The notes below the pieces were generated by a model. It was not told the DNA's origin. It saw nothing but the letters and a program-made list of their open reading frames with translations, and made no database searches. A DNA stretch of 64,000 nucleotides from an uncultured Ignavibacteriota bacterium (GTDB taxonomy: Bacteria; Bacteroidota; Ignavibacteria; Tepidaquicellales; Tepidaquicellaceae). The DNA lies in NCBI GenBank assembly GCA_937983305.1, contig CALKAJ010000030.1, positions 1 to 64,000 on the forward strand. Reading direction: 5' to 3'. The translations under genes were made by a program, and so were the position numbers. Positions 31,820 to 42,172 of this stretch are shown here, piece after piece. Numbering within the stretch: the stretch's first letter is position 1; each line of letters begins with the position of its first letter.

Positions 31820-31895
31820 TTTCAAAGCACATTGAATTGAATTAATAGAAATCTAAAACTATTTTACGTAAATAAATAAAATTAAATCTAATATA

Positions 31896-33005
31896 ATGCG
31901 AAAACTAATTTTTAAAATTATCCTTGCTTCGGTACTCTTTGTTGGAACTATAAACTTTGTTAACGCTCAGGAACTTGAAGACATTAAACTTCTACCTTAC
32001 ACAAGCGTTAAAGATCAGGCAATGAGCGGTACATGCTGGTGTTTCTCTGTAATTTCAATGCTTGAATCAGAGTTGATGAAAAAAGGAATTGAATATCCTG
32101 ACCTTTCGGAAATGTTTGTAGTAAGAAATATTTATTTCGATAAAGCTCAAAATTATATCCTGAGACAGGGTTTTACCCGTTTTGCGGAAGGAGCGTTTAC
32201 TCACGATGTTATTCCCGCAATTGAAAAGTATGGTATTGTCCCGCAATCGGTTTTTAAAAATTCAGACGGCGGTAAAATTAATCATATGGGATTTGATGCC
32301 AAACTTAAAAAATTTCTTGACAGCGTTATTGCAAAAACTCCAATATCTCCGGATTGGAAAGTTAATTTTAATAAAATGCTTGATGAAAAATTTGGTGAGT
32401 CTCCAAAAACTTTTATTTATGAAGGTAAAGAATATACTCCAAAACAATTTGCGGAAGAAGTTTTACAATTCAAGTCCTCGGATTTTATTGGTCTGACGTC
32501 ATATACACACCATCCTTTTTATAAACCGTTTAACGTGGAAGTCCCTGATAATTATTCAGGCGGTTTATTCTATAATGTTCCCGTTGATGAGTTAATAGAG
32601 ATTACTAAAGATGCCGTTTTAAACGGATACACAGTCGGATGGGATTCAGATGTCTCAAACAATTTTTTCAATCAGAAAGCCGGATTTGCAATGATTCCCG
32701 AGGGAAAAAATAACCTTGAAGGAAAAATAAATCCGGATGATAAAGAAGTTTCCTATACACAGCAATCAAGGCAGGAGCTTTTTGAAATCCTTGAAACTCA
32801 GGACGACCACCTTATGCACCTTGTCGGGCTGAAAAAATCTGAAGGCGGTAAAACTTTCTTCTATGTAAAAAATTCATGGGGAGAGGTTGGACCTTTCAAA
32901 GGATTTATTAATGTATCCGAAACATATTTTGGCATTAACACTATAACTATCGTTTTACCCGTGAATGCCTTAAAACCGGAAGTAAAAGCAAAACTCGGCA
33001 TATAG
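31896..33005 (+). CDS. Secreted C1B cysteine peptidase (bleomycin hydrolase-like)
   Basis: 369 residues. Signal peptide to about 24 (NFVNAQE). Papain-like fold of the aminopeptidase C / bleomycin hydrolase subgroup: oxyanion Gln41 and catalytic Cys47 in DQAMSGTCWCFS, the catalytic His in DDHLMHLVGL and the Asn in KNSWGE. The domain includes the family segment DLSEMFVVRNIYFDKAQNY. Unlike cytosolic PepC (about 440-450 residues) this form is shorter and exported, as found in Bacteroidota. Probably trims peptides in the periplasm or outside. Single gene between the esterase and the antiporter. Confidence 0.92.
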   Translation: MRKLIFKIILASVLFVGTINFVNAQELEDIKLLPYTSVKDQAMSGTCWCFSVISMLESELMKKGIEYPDLSEMFVVRNIYFDKAQNYILRQGFTRFAEGAFTHDVIPAIEKYGIVPQSVFKNSDGGKINHMGFDAKLKKFLDSVIAKTPISPDWKVNFNKMLDEKFGESPKTFIYEGKEYTPKQFAEEVLQFKSSDFIGLTSYTHHPFYKPFNVEVPDNYSGGLFYNVPVDELIEITKDAVLNGYTVGWDSDVSNNFFNQKAGFAMIPEGKNNLEGKINPDDKEVSYTQQSRQELFEILETQDDHLMHLVGLKKSEGGKTFFYVKNSWGEVGPFKGFINVSETYFGINTITIVLPVNALKPEVKAKLGI

Positions 33006-33087
33006 TTAATTAACTGAAACATCTATAGCTTTGCTTTTGTTATCAATATTAGTTTAATATTTAAAATTTATTAGTATTTAATAATTT

Positions 33088-34044
33088 ATGCTGACAACTA
33101 TTTTATTTGTTATCGGATTGGTGATATTAATTAAAGGAGCTGATTTCCTTGTTGAAGGAGCATCTTCTATTGCAAAAAAGTTAAACGTTTCAGGAATTGT
33201 TATTGGTTTAACTATCGTAGCTTTCGGAACATCCACTCCCGAATTGATAGTGAACATCTTTGCTTCGGTTGAGGGAAATACAGATATTGCAATCGGTAAT
33301 ATTCTTGGAAGTAATATTGCAAATGTACTTTTAATTCTTGGTATCTCATCAATAATTTACCCTATAACTGCTAAACGCAATACTGTCCTTAAAGAAATTC
33401 CTTTTAGTCTTTTTGCGGCTCTGCTTCTCGGGATAATGGCAAACGATTTACTAATTGACGGAAAAGGTTTTTCTGAAATAACAAGGATTGACGGTTTAGT
33501 TTTTTTGATGTTCTTTGCGATTTTTATTTATTATACTTTTAGTATTACAAAGTCTCAGGATGATATTGCCGAAACAGAAGTGAAATCATACAGTTATTTA
33601 AAATCTGTTCTTTATATATTATTAGGTCTTGCCGGATTAGTATTAGGCGGGAAATGGATTGTTGATGGAGCAGTTAAATTTGCCGAATCGCTTAATGTCA
33701 GTCAGTCTTTGATTGGTTTGACTGTGGTTGCTATTGGGACATCACTTCCCGAACTTGCAACTTCTGCAGTTGCTGCTTATAAAAAACAAACCGATATAGC
33801 CATTGGAAATGTAGTCGGCTCAAATATTTTTAATATCTTCTTTGTTTTGGGAATAAGTTCAGTTATTAATCCGCTTCCCTTTAAACCCTCGTCTAACATT
33901 GATATATTAATGACCATTTTTGCAAGTTTATTACTTTTTATAACTATGTATATTGGGAAAAAACATATTCTCGAACGCTGGGAAGGAATCATTATGGTCC
34001 TGATTTATATTGGATATGTTGTATTCCTGGTTTTTAATCAGTAA
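33088..34044 (+). CDS. Calcium/sodium antiporter (CaCA family, YrbG-like)
   Basis: Inner-membrane cation exchanger of 318 residues and about ten spans. The two inverted alpha-repeats that form the ion path are clear: GLTIVAFGTSTPELIVNIFA with GNILGSNIANVLLILG in the first half, and GLTVVAIGTSLPELATSAVA with GNVVGSNIFNIFFVLG in the second. The conserved GTS(T/L)PEL glutamates that bind cations are intact in both. Ion selectivity (Ca2+, Na+, K+ or H+) cannot be taken from sequence alone. It converges with the AddB gene, with 5 bp between the stops. Confidence 0.93.
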   Translation: MLTTILFVIGLVILIKGADFLVEGASSIAKKLNVSGIVIGLTIVAFGTSTPELIVNIFASVEGNTDIAIGNILGSNIANVLLILGISSIIYPITAKRNTVLKEIPFSLFAALLLGIMANDLLIDGKGFSEITRIDGLVFLMFFAIFIYYTFSITKSQDDIAETEVKSYSYLKSVLYILLGLAGLVLGGKWIVDGAVKFAESLNVSQSLIGLTVVAIGTSLPELATSAVAAYKKQTDIAIGNVVGSNIFNIFFVLGISSVINPLPFKPSSNIDILMTIFASLLLFITMYIGKKHILERWEGIIMVLIYIGYVVFLVFNQ

Positions 34045-34049
34045 CGTTA

Positions 34050-36860
34050 CTATTTGTAGCAAATTCCCGAGTATTCGCACCAACTGCAGGTTTTTTCGTT
34101 TTCTGTCTGTACAAAAGGGATATCTGCATTGCCTATCTCTTCTATAATTTCTTTAAGCATAGTTTTAAATCCTGACATAATTTCATCTGAGATGTAATTA
34201 TCGGCAATTTCTACAAGTCCTTTCTTAGCTCCTCTTAAATAGTACATTCCGGCATTTACTTTTTCGTTTGAATCCTTCCCGAACAGGTATGCATACATTA
34301 ATGCCTGCAATGTGTGTTCATTTTCTTTGCCGCCTTTTAGTAATTCAAAAAATATGTCCTTATTCTTTTCGTTGTACTTAATGATTTTAGCATTACCTGT
34401 TTTATAATCAATAATCAAAACAATTCCGTCTTTTTTCTCTATTCTGTCAACAAATCCTTTAATTCTGACTTCTGTCAGTTTTTTATTTATTGATACCTTG
34501 ATATTTCTTTCAAATCTTTTTTCCAGCCCAATTATTTTAAAGGGTGCCTTTTCACTGTCTTTCGTTATGGTTTTAGTGATAAGCTCTTTTAATATCTCTT
34601 TGTATATCAGGTTTCGGGGGAGCAGCTCCTGACTTATACTGTTTTTATTATAAATATGCTTTATTGTTTCCGAGAAAATATTGTCGTAATCAGAAATAAA
34701 ACTTTCAAGAATTTTCCTGAAATCATTCTTTTCAATTTCTTTATTCAAATAATCTTTATAAACGTAACTCATAATATAATGATATGCCGAGCCAAAATCT
34801 TTGTCGTCCATACTTTCCGAGATTTCTTTTCTGTCCTCAATACCTGCAATTTTACTGAAATAAAATGCGAGCGGACATCCGATATATTTGCTTAAAGAGG
34901 ATGCCGAATAGTTTGGAAGATTTTCAATTGCGGTTAATATTTCGTCTGACTTATCTATATTCACGGGAATTCTTTTAGTAAATGAAATATCTGGTGACAT
35001 TAATATTTCCTCAATATTTACTGATTTATTTACTTTACATAGTTCATAATTCAATTGATATATGAACCTGCTTTTTCCTTTTGAGCCCGTTTCTGTTTCC
35101 GTGTTAAATACAACATAAATATTTTTTGCCCGCTGTAATAGTCTGTAAAAATAATATGCGGTGATTGATGCTTCGTCATCTTTAACAGGCATTCCAAAAA
35201 CTTTTCTTAACGTATAAGGAATGTAACTGTTTTCAGTTCCTGATGATGGTAAAAATCCCTCATTGGCTGAAAGCAGTATCACATTTTCGAAATCAATTTG
35301 TCTTGTCTCAAGCAATCCCATTACCTGTAAGCCTTTAAGCGGCTCTCCGGAAAACGGTACTTTCAATCCGTTTAACGCTTTCTCAATCATATTCCATATT
35401 GTCTCATTTTTTATCTCTATCTTAAATTCTTTCAGAGATTCGGATAAAATATTAATGCTCGTATAAAAATGATATAAAAACTCGTTTTCAAATTTGTCCC
35501 GGGTGTTACTCTCTCCTGAAACTGCAACTATAATTTCCTTTATATATTCGAAAACATTATTACAGTCCGTGAAAATAACTTCAATTATATCGGGCTCTCC
35601 GAGTTTTCGGTTCTCAATCACGGCAGGATTGAAGTATGCCGTGTTATTGTTCTTCATTTCAGCAATTAAATCATAAATAAATTTCGAATTGCTGTATTTA
35701 ATATAAGGATGAAGCAAAACCTTTTCTATATCCTTATGGTGGAATAAGATTTTTCCTCCTTTATGAATACGATTCTTTTGCAAATCTCTGAGGATTTTAA
35801 ATAAATTATATACCTGAGAATACTTAAAAGGATAGCCCATAGTAACATTAAATTCACCCGCTTCTTCCGGAATTGAATAGAGTACCGGAAGTAAAAGATT
35901 CTCGTCCGGTAAAACTATTGCAGTGTTTGTCTCGTTAAAAAGCCCTTTGCTGATAAGTTCTTTTACGAAAACACCCGATGACTTTGCAACTCCGCTGTTT
36001 AAAGCAGTACCGGAAAACGTGATGTTTTTTTCTCCGTTAATCAGTTTGTCTGAGAAAAATCTTCCGGACTCCTTCTTATCAAATTTTTTCAAATGCTTTC
36101 TTATAAAAAAACCTGCTTCCTGTTTCTTGTCATTCACAAAATATTCATCTGCATCAAAATATATCTCGGCTTTTCCGGCTTCTTTCAATATAGTAAAAAT
36201 CTCTGATTCGCTTTTTGAAATTCCGTTAAATCCCGCAAAAATTATTTTATCGAAATTAATAATTCTTTTTCCTGTCTTCAATTCTTCCGCAAATTTCCTG
36301 AAAGCCAGCCCTTCATAAGAAAATCCGGTTTCAATCAGCTTGTTCTTAAATTCTTTGTAAACAGAGCCCAAAATTTTCCATATTCTTAAAAATTCACCTT
36401 TCACTTCATCTTCGCCGTTCAACACGGATTTCCAGAATCTTATGTATTCAGCAGGTAACTCCTCTTCAAATCTTTCTTCGATTTCTTTTATGTCTTCTAT
36501 AGCTCTGAATAACCTGTCCGTATTTACCATAAACTTATCTGCTATATCAAAATCACCAAGCATCATTTCTCCCCATTTATAAAAATCATCAAACTCCTGC
36601 TTGTCATACTTTATATAGATACCATACAATTCCAATACAAGTTTAATTTCCTCAAGCGGCTTCAAACTTCCACATTCGTAAATAAAATCATTCATTGAAT
36701 ATACATCAGGCGACCAGCTCGGTTTTCCGATGGTTTTTGCCAGATCACGCTTGAAAAATATACCCGCACGTCTTGATGGAAATACAACGGCAATCTTTTG
36801 TAATTTACCGGAATATTCTTCTGAAACATAATCGGCAAGTTCATTTAAAAAAGTTTTCAT
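34050..36860 (-). CDS. addB: AddB-like helicase-nuclease subunit with Fe-S cluster
   Basis: Second subunit of an AddAB/RexAB-type double-strand-break resection enzyme. 936 residues. It begins with a degenerate helicase part (PSRRAGIFFKRDLAK near residue 30, no clear Walker A). The C-terminal PD-(D/E)xK nuclease has IIDYKTGNAK and a conserved QALMYAYLFG helix. Four cysteines that in AddB hold a [4Fe-4S] cluster are visible: one in IGCPLAFYF near the nuclease start and three in TCSWCEYSGIC at the C-terminus. It overlaps the end of AddA by 4 bp (ATGA), so the two are translated together. Sequence is divergent from Bacillus AddB; the name is given by architecture and context. Confidence 0.85.
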   Translation of the reverse strand: MKTFLNELADYVSEEYSGKLQKIAVVFPSRRAGIFFKRDLAKTIGKPSWSPDVYSMNDFIYECGSLKPLEEIKLVLELYGIYIKYDKQEFDDFYKWGEMMLGDFDIADKFMVNTDRLFRAIEDIKEIEERFEEELPAEYIRFWKSVLNGEDEVKGEFLRIWKILGSVYKEFKNKLIETGFSYEGLAFRKFAEELKTGKRIINFDKIIFAGFNGISKSESEIFTILKEAGKAEIYFDADEYFVNDKKQEAGFFIRKHLKKFDKKESGRFFSDKLINGEKNITFSGTALNSGVAKSSGVFVKELISKGLFNETNTAIVLPDENLLLPVLYSIPEEAGEFNVTMGYPFKYSQVYNLFKILRDLQKNRIHKGGKILFHHKDIEKVLLHPYIKYSNSKFIYDLIAEMKNNNTAYFNPAVIENRKLGEPDIIEVIFTDCNNVFEYIKEIIVAVSGESNTRDKFENEFLYHFYTSINILSESLKEFKIEIKNETIWNMIEKALNGLKVPFSGEPLKGLQVMGLLETRQIDFENVILLSANEGFLPSSGTENSYIPYTLRKVFGMPVKDDEASITAYYFYRLLQRAKNIYVVFNTETETGSKGKSRFIYQLNYELCKVNKSVNIEEILMSPDISFTKRIPVNIDKSDEILTAIENLPNYSASSLSKYIGCPLAFYFSKIAGIEDRKEISESMDDKDFGSAYHYIMSYVYKDYLNKEIEKNDFRKILESFISDYDNIFSETIKHIYNKNSISQELLPRNLIYKEILKELITKTITKDSEKAPFKIIGLEKRFERNIKVSINKKLTEVRIKGFVDRIEKKDGIVLIIDYKTGNAKIIKYNEKNKDIFFELLKGGKENEHTLQALMYAYLFGKDSNEKVNAGMYYLRGAKKGLVEIADNYISDEIMSGFKTMLKEIIEEIGNADIPFVQTENEKTCSWCEYSGICYK

Positions 36861-39800
36861 TTCACCTCCTTTATGATATGTTTGCTTCCTGAATCCATAT
36901 CAAGATATAATAGATATTTTCCGGTTACGTTATAATTCATTGCAGAAAGTGCTTCCGCATATTTATTTATCTGTGTAATATGTTCGGGCTTTTCGGCTCC
37001 CGTTTTATAATCTATAACTTTTACATCTTTACCGTTTATGATTATTCTGTCAGGTCTTATAAAATTTCCTTCGGGAAGCAGGATATCTTTTTCATTCATA
37101 ACCTCCCACCCTGGCGAGAACCAACCGGCAATTATTTCATTCTCAAAAAATTTCCTGATACTTTTTATAATATTTTCACTGTTTTCTTTAATGAAATCAC
37201 CGTTCTTAGTTCCTTGTTCAATAATGTTTTCCAAATCATCAAAAGTCTTCATTTCCGAAAGTATGTTGTGCACTATATTACCTGTTGTTATTCCTGCAAA
37301 AGCTTTATCCCATGGCTTTACGGAATAATTCTTCGGCTTAACAACAATCTTGGATTTCCATTTCGATGATATATGTTCAAATGCCCGGTTATTTTTAATT
37401 ACTCCATTTTCTTTTCCGGCTATTTTCTCAACCTTTCCTGTCTCATAAATACCGTCTTTTATTTTGTCTTTAAATTCATCGCTTTCGGAAATTGTCTTTT
37501 CCAGTAATTTGCTGATTTTATTATCCGAACTCATAGGAACCATCGCAAAAAGCATATCTTCCGGTCTTGTAAATGCAACGTATAATAAATTCAGGTTATC
37601 TATTCTTGTTAATTCGGATTCCTCAATGTAATCGTTTTTAAAAAAAGTATCGTTCAAACCCTTTGCCGGATTCACGAGATATGCAGGAAATTTGTTGAAA
37701 GGAGCTTCAGCGGAAGATGCCCAGATATATCCTTTGTTTGGCTCAATATTCAGTCCCCAAACAACAAAAGGAACAATAACGATTTTGCTCTGTAATCCCT
37801 TGGCTTTGTGTATGGTCATAACTGCAACAGAGTTTCCGGATTCCGAAACTGAAATTGAAAGTTTATCTTTATTGTTATCCCACCATTCGAGGAAACTCAC
37901 TACGTCTGACTGTTTCCCGGATGAAAATTCAAGGATTGAGTTTAAAAACTTAATAAGATAAGCATCGGCAGATTTATCCATTCCCGTTATTTCAACAAGA
38001 CGTTCAGCAAGTTCATAAACATTTAATCCAAGCAGTTCAGGCTCTATTAATTTTTTCGCGGAACGGTTACTTTTATTATCTGCAAATAATCCTTGAGGTA
38101 ATTCATTAAAAAAAGTGCCTTCTATTCCGGCAGGTGCAAATAATTTATTTAGCTCTTTGTTATTTTGCTTAATATAAACCGAATAGTTCGTAATGGCTTC
38201 CGCTTCGGCTAATACATCTTTTGAATCAGTAACATAACGGAATAAGCTGACTATCAGATTTACTTTTGGCGAGCTCGTTACAAGAAGAGATTCTGATGAG
38301 ACGACGCTATATCCGTTTTCAACAAGGTAGTTAGATACTTCGATGCTTTCAAGGCGTGTTCTTATCAAAATCATAATATCCGAATGAGAATAGCCTTTAC
38401 TTATAACTTCTTCAATAATACCCGGAATTTTTTTTAGAGCTTTTGCCTTTGCTTTTTCTTCTTCGTCTTTGTTCTCCTCAATGAATTCAATCCGGACATA
38501 TCCTCCCTTGTTATTTTCAAGATAGTTTTGCTCTAAATCTTTTAAATATGCTTTCTCCAGAAGCTCCTTTTGCTCACCATCTGCAAGCTCTATATGAAGG
38601 TGTGCGTTTTTAAAAAAGTTGTTGTTAAATTCCACAATCTCTTTTTTACTCCTGTAGTTATTTCCGAGATTTATAGTATCAATTTCATTTTTAAAATCCG
38701 TCAAATCATCTTTCACTTTACCGAGAAGTAATTTCATATTTCCGCTTCGCCATCTGTATATTGATTGCTTGACGTCGCCTACGATAATTGATTTATTGCC
38801 TTCGCTGAGAGAATTTATAATCAGAGGTCTCAGGTTTTTCCACTGAAAGCTTGATGTATCCTGAAATTCATCTATCAGAAAATTATTATATCTGTTACCT
38901 GTTTTCTCAAAAATGAAAGGCGAATTATCCGCCGACATTAAATTAAGCAGAATATTATTAATATCGCTTTGGAGTAAAATATTATTTTCTTTCCTGTAAT
39001 CTTTAAGGTTTGAAATAAAATCAGTGAAAATCCCAAGTATGTATATTGTCTTTAAAATCTCATTTGCAGTGTAAAATTTTTCCTTGTTTGAATCATAATA
39101 ATTTTTTGCATCAATCAGAGCTTGCAGAAATCCGTCGTTAATACATTTCTCTAATTCGGATTTTTTTGCTGACGTTTTTTTAATTAACTTTGATTGGTCA
39201 TTTATTACATCTGTGACTCTTGATCCGAAATCGTATTCTTCGTTCACCAGGATTTTATTAAATAAATATCCGGCGGCACCGTTTTTTCCATAATTAAAAT
39301 CTTCAAGAACTAAATTATATCTATCGGCAGTTTCTTTTGCTTTTAAAGCAATTCCTTTCATATCTGCTTTAAATATTCTCGTTATTTCATTAAGCTCGCC
39401 AATCAGCTTTACAAACTCTTCTCTGCTTTCTGTCGAAGTATTTCCGGATTCATGTTTTTTCTCCCAGTACCGCTCTTTGAAAATTTCACCGGAAATATTT
39501 GAAATATTATAATCAATATTCCAGCCGGAATTTTTTTCAACTCTGTCTTTAATATAATCAATAATATATTTCATAAGCTCCGGGTCGTCTTCCGTTTGTT
39601 TCCAGAGTCTTTCCGTAATATCTTCAAGAACTTCATCTGTATCAAGTTGAATTTCAAAACCGGCAGGTATTTTCAATTCCTTCGCAAATGCTCTTACAAT
39701 TTTATTAAAAAAACTGTCAATAGTGCTTATGGAAAAATCAGAAAACCCGTGCAAAATCTTTTCAATTACAATTTTTGCTTTTGTCTGAATTTCTTCCGGA

Positions 39801-40048
39801 AGTGTATCTTCGTCACACAGTTGATTCTTTAAGTCAAGAAATTTACTGCTTTCGTCACCCTCGCTCAGTTTTTCAAGGTATTCTATTATCCTGCTCTTCA
39901 TTTCTTCCGTTGCCTTATTCGTAAATGTAATGGCAAGTATATTTCTGAAACGTTCGGGACTTTTAAAAGCAATTTTCAAATATTCTTTGACTAATGTATG
40001 TGTCTTTCCCGAGCCGGCAGACGATTTATAAATTAATAAATTCCCCAT
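36857..40048 (-). CDS. addA: AddA-like UvrD-type helicase/nuclease
   Basis: 1063 residues, superfamily 1A helicase fused to a C-terminal nuclease. Walker A is SSAGSGKTHTLV (about 9-20), motif Ia ITFTNKATEEMK, motif II IDEFQDTS, motif III GDVKQSIYRWR, motif V VMTIHKAKGLQ, motif VI LYVAFTRPEDM. The nuclease motif is VIDYKTGAEKPEHI with QINKYAEAL near the end. Together with the next gene it should load at DNA ends, unwind and resect them for RecA. Both partners keep a DYKTG nuclease centre, as in true AddAB. 165 bp upstream lies a lysine-rich protein gene on the same strand. Confidence 0.93.
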   Translation of the reverse strand: MGNLLIYKSSAGSGKTHTLVKEYLKIAFKSPERFRNILAITFTNKATEEMKSRIIEYLEKLSEGDESSKFLDLKNQLCDEDTLPEEIQTKAKIVIEKILHGFSDFSISTIDSFFNKIVRAFAKELKIPAGFEIQLDTDEVLEDITERLWKQTEDDPELMKYIIDYIKDRVEKNSGWNIDYNISNISGEIFKERYWEKKHESGNTSTESREEFVKLIGELNEITRIFKADMKGIALKAKETADRYNLVLEDFNYGKNGAAGYLFNKILVNEEYDFGSRVTDVINDQSKLIKKTSAKKSELEKCINDGFLQALIDAKNYYDSNKEKFYTANEILKTIYILGIFTDFISNLKDYRKENNILLQSDINNILLNLMSADNSPFIFEKTGNRYNNFLIDEFQDTSSFQWKNLRPLIINSLSEGNKSIIVGDVKQSIYRWRSGNMKLLLGKVKDDLTDFKNEIDTINLGNNYRSKKEIVEFNNNFFKNAHLHIELADGEQKELLEKAYLKDLEQNYLENNKGGYVRIEFIEENKDEEEKAKAKALKKIPGIIEEVISKGYSHSDIMILIRTRLESIEVSNYLVENGYSVVSSESLLVTSSPKVNLIVSLFRYVTDSKDVLAEAEAITNYSVYIKQNNKELNKLFAPAGIEGTFFNELPQGLFADNKSNRSAKKLIEPELLGLNVYELAERLVEITGMDKSADAYLIKFLNSILEFSSGKQSDVVSFLEWWDNNKDKLSISVSESGNSVAVMTIHKAKGLQSKIVIVPFVVWGLNIEPNKGYIWASSAEAPFNKFPAYLVNPAKGLNDTFFKNDYIEESELTRIDNLNLLYVAFTRPEDMLFAMVPMSSDNKISKLLEKTISESDEFKDKIKDGIYETGKVEKIAGKENGVIKNNRAFEHISSKWKSKIVVKPKNYSVKPWDKAFAGITTGNIVHNILSEMKTFDDLENIIEQGTKNGDFIKENSENIIKSIRKFFENEIIAGWFSPGWEVMNEKDILLPEGNFIRPDRIIINGKDVKVIDYKTGAEKPEHITQINKYAEALSAMNYNVTGKYLLYLDMDSGSKHIIKEVK

Positions 40049-40090
40049 ATAATTATATTTTAATCTTCATTGTTTTCTTCAAATATACAA

Positions 40091-40143
40091 AATCCATATT
40101 TAAAAATATTCTCACAAAATGAGAAAAAATATAAATATGGATT
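40091..40143. repeat. Inverted repeat with two nested stems
   Basis: Outer arms AATCCATATTT (40091-40101) and AAATATGGATT (40133-40143), 11 bp and perfect; inner arms TTCTC / GAGAA at 40109-40113 and 40121-40125. It lies between the lysine-rich protein gene and addA. It may form a weak AT-rich hairpin in the minus-strand transcript, but its role is unknown. Confidence 0.6.
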
Positions 40144-40213
40144 CAAATTAATATTAAATCGTAATTAATAATCTTCCTGAAGTACTAAATTGTTAACAAA
40201 AATTGCTGAATTC

Positions 40214-40576
40214 TTACGCAGGTGGATTATATGTCTCTGTGATTGCCTGTGGGATTTCTTTCTTAATAAGGTTGTTTTTGGCATCCATTACTAAAGTGAC
40301 AACTCTGTTCATAACCTGAAATACGTTATCAACATAAAGTCTTACTGCTTCAATATCCCTTGCATCAGGTCTGTTTGCAATTAATTCAAACAAATCATTT
40401 TGCGCAGAATCAAGCATGCCGATTTCAATTTCGAAAATTTTCATCCCCGATATTTTTGTTACTTTCAAAGGGGTTTTAGCTGCTTTTTTTATTTGCTTTT
40501 TGGCAGTTGCTGCCTTTTTAACCGGTTTTTTACTTTTAACCGGTTCTTTTTTTAACTTTTTTGTTGTTTTTGACAT
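40214..40576 (-). CDS. Lysine-rich (histone H1-like tail) small protein
   Basis: 120 residues. The first 45 are almost entirely Lys, Ala, Pro and Thr in repeats such as KKPVKKAATAKKQIKKAAK, like the tails of bacterial histone H1-like or SPKK-type proteins. The rest is a folded acidic-neutral domain (KIFEIEIGMLDSAQNDLFELI ... VRLYVDNVFQVMNRVVTLVMDAKN) that looks helical. No signal peptide. A basic tail suggests nucleic-acid contact, but the folded part is not one I recognise. It stands alone between a histidine kinase gene and addA on the same strand. Confidence 0.65.
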   Translation of the reverse strand: MSKTTKKLKKEPVKSKKPVKKAATAKKQIKKAAKTPLKVTKISGMKIFEIEIGMLDSAQNDLFELIANRPDARDIEAVRLYVDNVFQVMNRVVTLVMDAKNNLIKKEIPQAITETYNPPA

Positions 40577-40720
40577 AGCAAAATCCTATAATATTTTTTA
40601 TAAATATAGTTGAGTTTTTCTTCATTCCTTAGTACAAAAATCCGTAAATTATTCTTAATTTGAAAGTCATTTGTTCTCTATATTAAGACAAATTTACCTC
40701 GTTTTAACATTCATATTCAA

Positions 40721-42106
40721 TCATAAAGGCAATGTTATTATAAACGCAGTTCCCGGATTGTTTTCACTTCCAATCGGAGAAGGACTTTCAAAATATAATT
40801 CGCCGTTATGCTGCTCTATAATTTGCTTAACTATGTTTAACCCCAAACCTGTTCCTTCAAACCCTTTACTTTTAGCGTTTGATGCTCTGAAGAAATCAGT
40901 GAAAATTCTCGCTCTGTCCTTTTCAGGTATTCCAATTCCGTTATCAGATACGGTTATATTAATCATTTCATTATTCTCGGATTTATTCGCTTTAATTTCT
41001 ACTTTTCCGCCTTTATTTGTATATTTTATGGAGTTTCCTATGATATTTGAAAACGCCATTTCAAGAAGAGCAGAATCAGCTGAGATGGTAATATCGTCTA
41101 TATCTATATCTTCGTATTTGATATTGATTTCCTTTGCCTCAGCTGTTGATAATTTCAGATTAACAATTTTATTTAATAATTCTTTTACGCTAATTTGAGA
41201 CTTCGTTATCTTATTTAACAGTTTCAGTTTTGATATATTAAGTATATCATTAATTATCTGAACTGCTTCAACTGTTCTTGCTCTTGCCCTGACAAGTTTT
41301 GTTTCAACAGGCTGAGATATAGGACCCGCATATTTCCCGAGTATTAAATCAATATTTGATTGAACAGCTACAATGGGAGATTTTATTTCGTGTACAATTC
41401 CCATCGTATATTTCTGCTTTACTGTTTCTGCCTCCTTTAAGCCGTCCAAGGCAACTCGCAATTCCTGCTCCCTTTTGTAAAGGACTGTTGCAAGGGAGTC
41501 TGCAAAATAAATACCCAGATAGAGCGTAATAGTTAATGAAACAATCGTGAGAAGTAAAAAACCAACCTCGTTATGTGTTCCGGGATGAATAAAACCCTGT
41601 ATATCAAAATGAGGAATAAAAGAAAAATATTCCAACAAATTAGTTATAATAAAAACAACATTCACAAAGGTGCAAAGAGTATAAACTACCCAGCCCGGTA
41701 AAATCATACTCCCGATAATCATATGGAAAATAAAAAAAAGAATGAAAGGGCTTTCAACATTTCCCGTTAAATACGTAATCAGCAGCAAAGAAATCAAATC
41801 AAGAATAATTTGTAACAATGATATATGCAGATGATTAAAATTCTCAGGTGATTCTTTTACGAACTCCGTTTTAGATATATACTTGAATAAAAAATTATAA
41901 GCTAAGATTAAAAGCGAAATTAATACTAATGCAATAAATTGATAATCAGTAAGCCCAAGCCCGGGCGTAAATTTTAGCATTACAGCCAATAGCAAAGCAG
42001 ATATTCCGGCAATAAATCTTAATTTTATAAACCATTTATTCCGGTTTCTTATAGTTTGCCATAATTGATCTAAATTATAAGTACTTGAAGGTATTAAATT
42101 TATCAT
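40721..42106 (-). CDS. Membrane sensor histidine kinase
   Basis: 461 residues. An N-terminal membrane region of about six spans (30-200) has no obvious extracellular domain, followed by a short coiled linker (YKREQELRVALDGLKEAETVKQ region). The HisKA domain has the phospho-acceptor His239 in IVHEIKSPIVAVQ. The HATPase has N-box IGNSIKYTNKGG, G1 VSDNGIGIPEKD and G2 FEGTGLGLNIVKQI. No response regulator is beside it, so it is an orphan; one orphan regulator in the window is the NtrC-type protein at 6179, but no evidence links them. It probably senses a membrane state or a small lipophilic signal (inference). Confidence 0.92.
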   Translation of the reverse strand: MINLIPSSTYNLDQLWQTIRNRNKWFIKLRFIAGISALLLAVMLKFTPGLGLTDYQFIALVLISLLILAYNFLFKYISKTEFVKESPENFNHLHISLLQIILDLISLLLITYLTGNVESPFILFFIFHMIIGSMILPGWVVYTLCTFVNVVFIITNLLEYFSFIPHFDIQGFIHPGTHNEVGFLLLTIVSLTITLYLGIYFADSLATVLYKREQELRVALDGLKEAETVKQKYTMGIVHEIKSPIVAVQSNIDLILGKYAGPISQPVETKLVRARARTVEAVQIINDILNISKLKLLNKITKSQISVKELLNKIVNLKLSTAEAKEINIKYEDIDIDDITISADSALLEMAFSNIIGNSIKYTNKGGKVEIKANKSENNEMINITVSDNGIGIPEKDRARIFTDFFRASNAKSKGFEGTGLGLNIVKQIIEQHNGELYFESPSPIGSENNPGTAFIITLPL

Positions 42107-42172
42107 AAAATCTCGTTTTGTACCTACAAATTAGCTAATATTAGTTGATATTTGAAATACAAAAAAAAATAC

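Noticed and set aside
35923..36318. Plus-strand 131-codon open frame
   Set aside because: Antisense to addB; composition rich in Ser/Phe/Leu as expected from the reverse of a Glu/Lys-rich gene.
40671..41198. Plus-strand 175-codon open frame
   Set aside because: It is antisense to the kinase gene at 40721-42106, which has full HisKA/HATPase motifs. The frame shows no motif and is a shadow.
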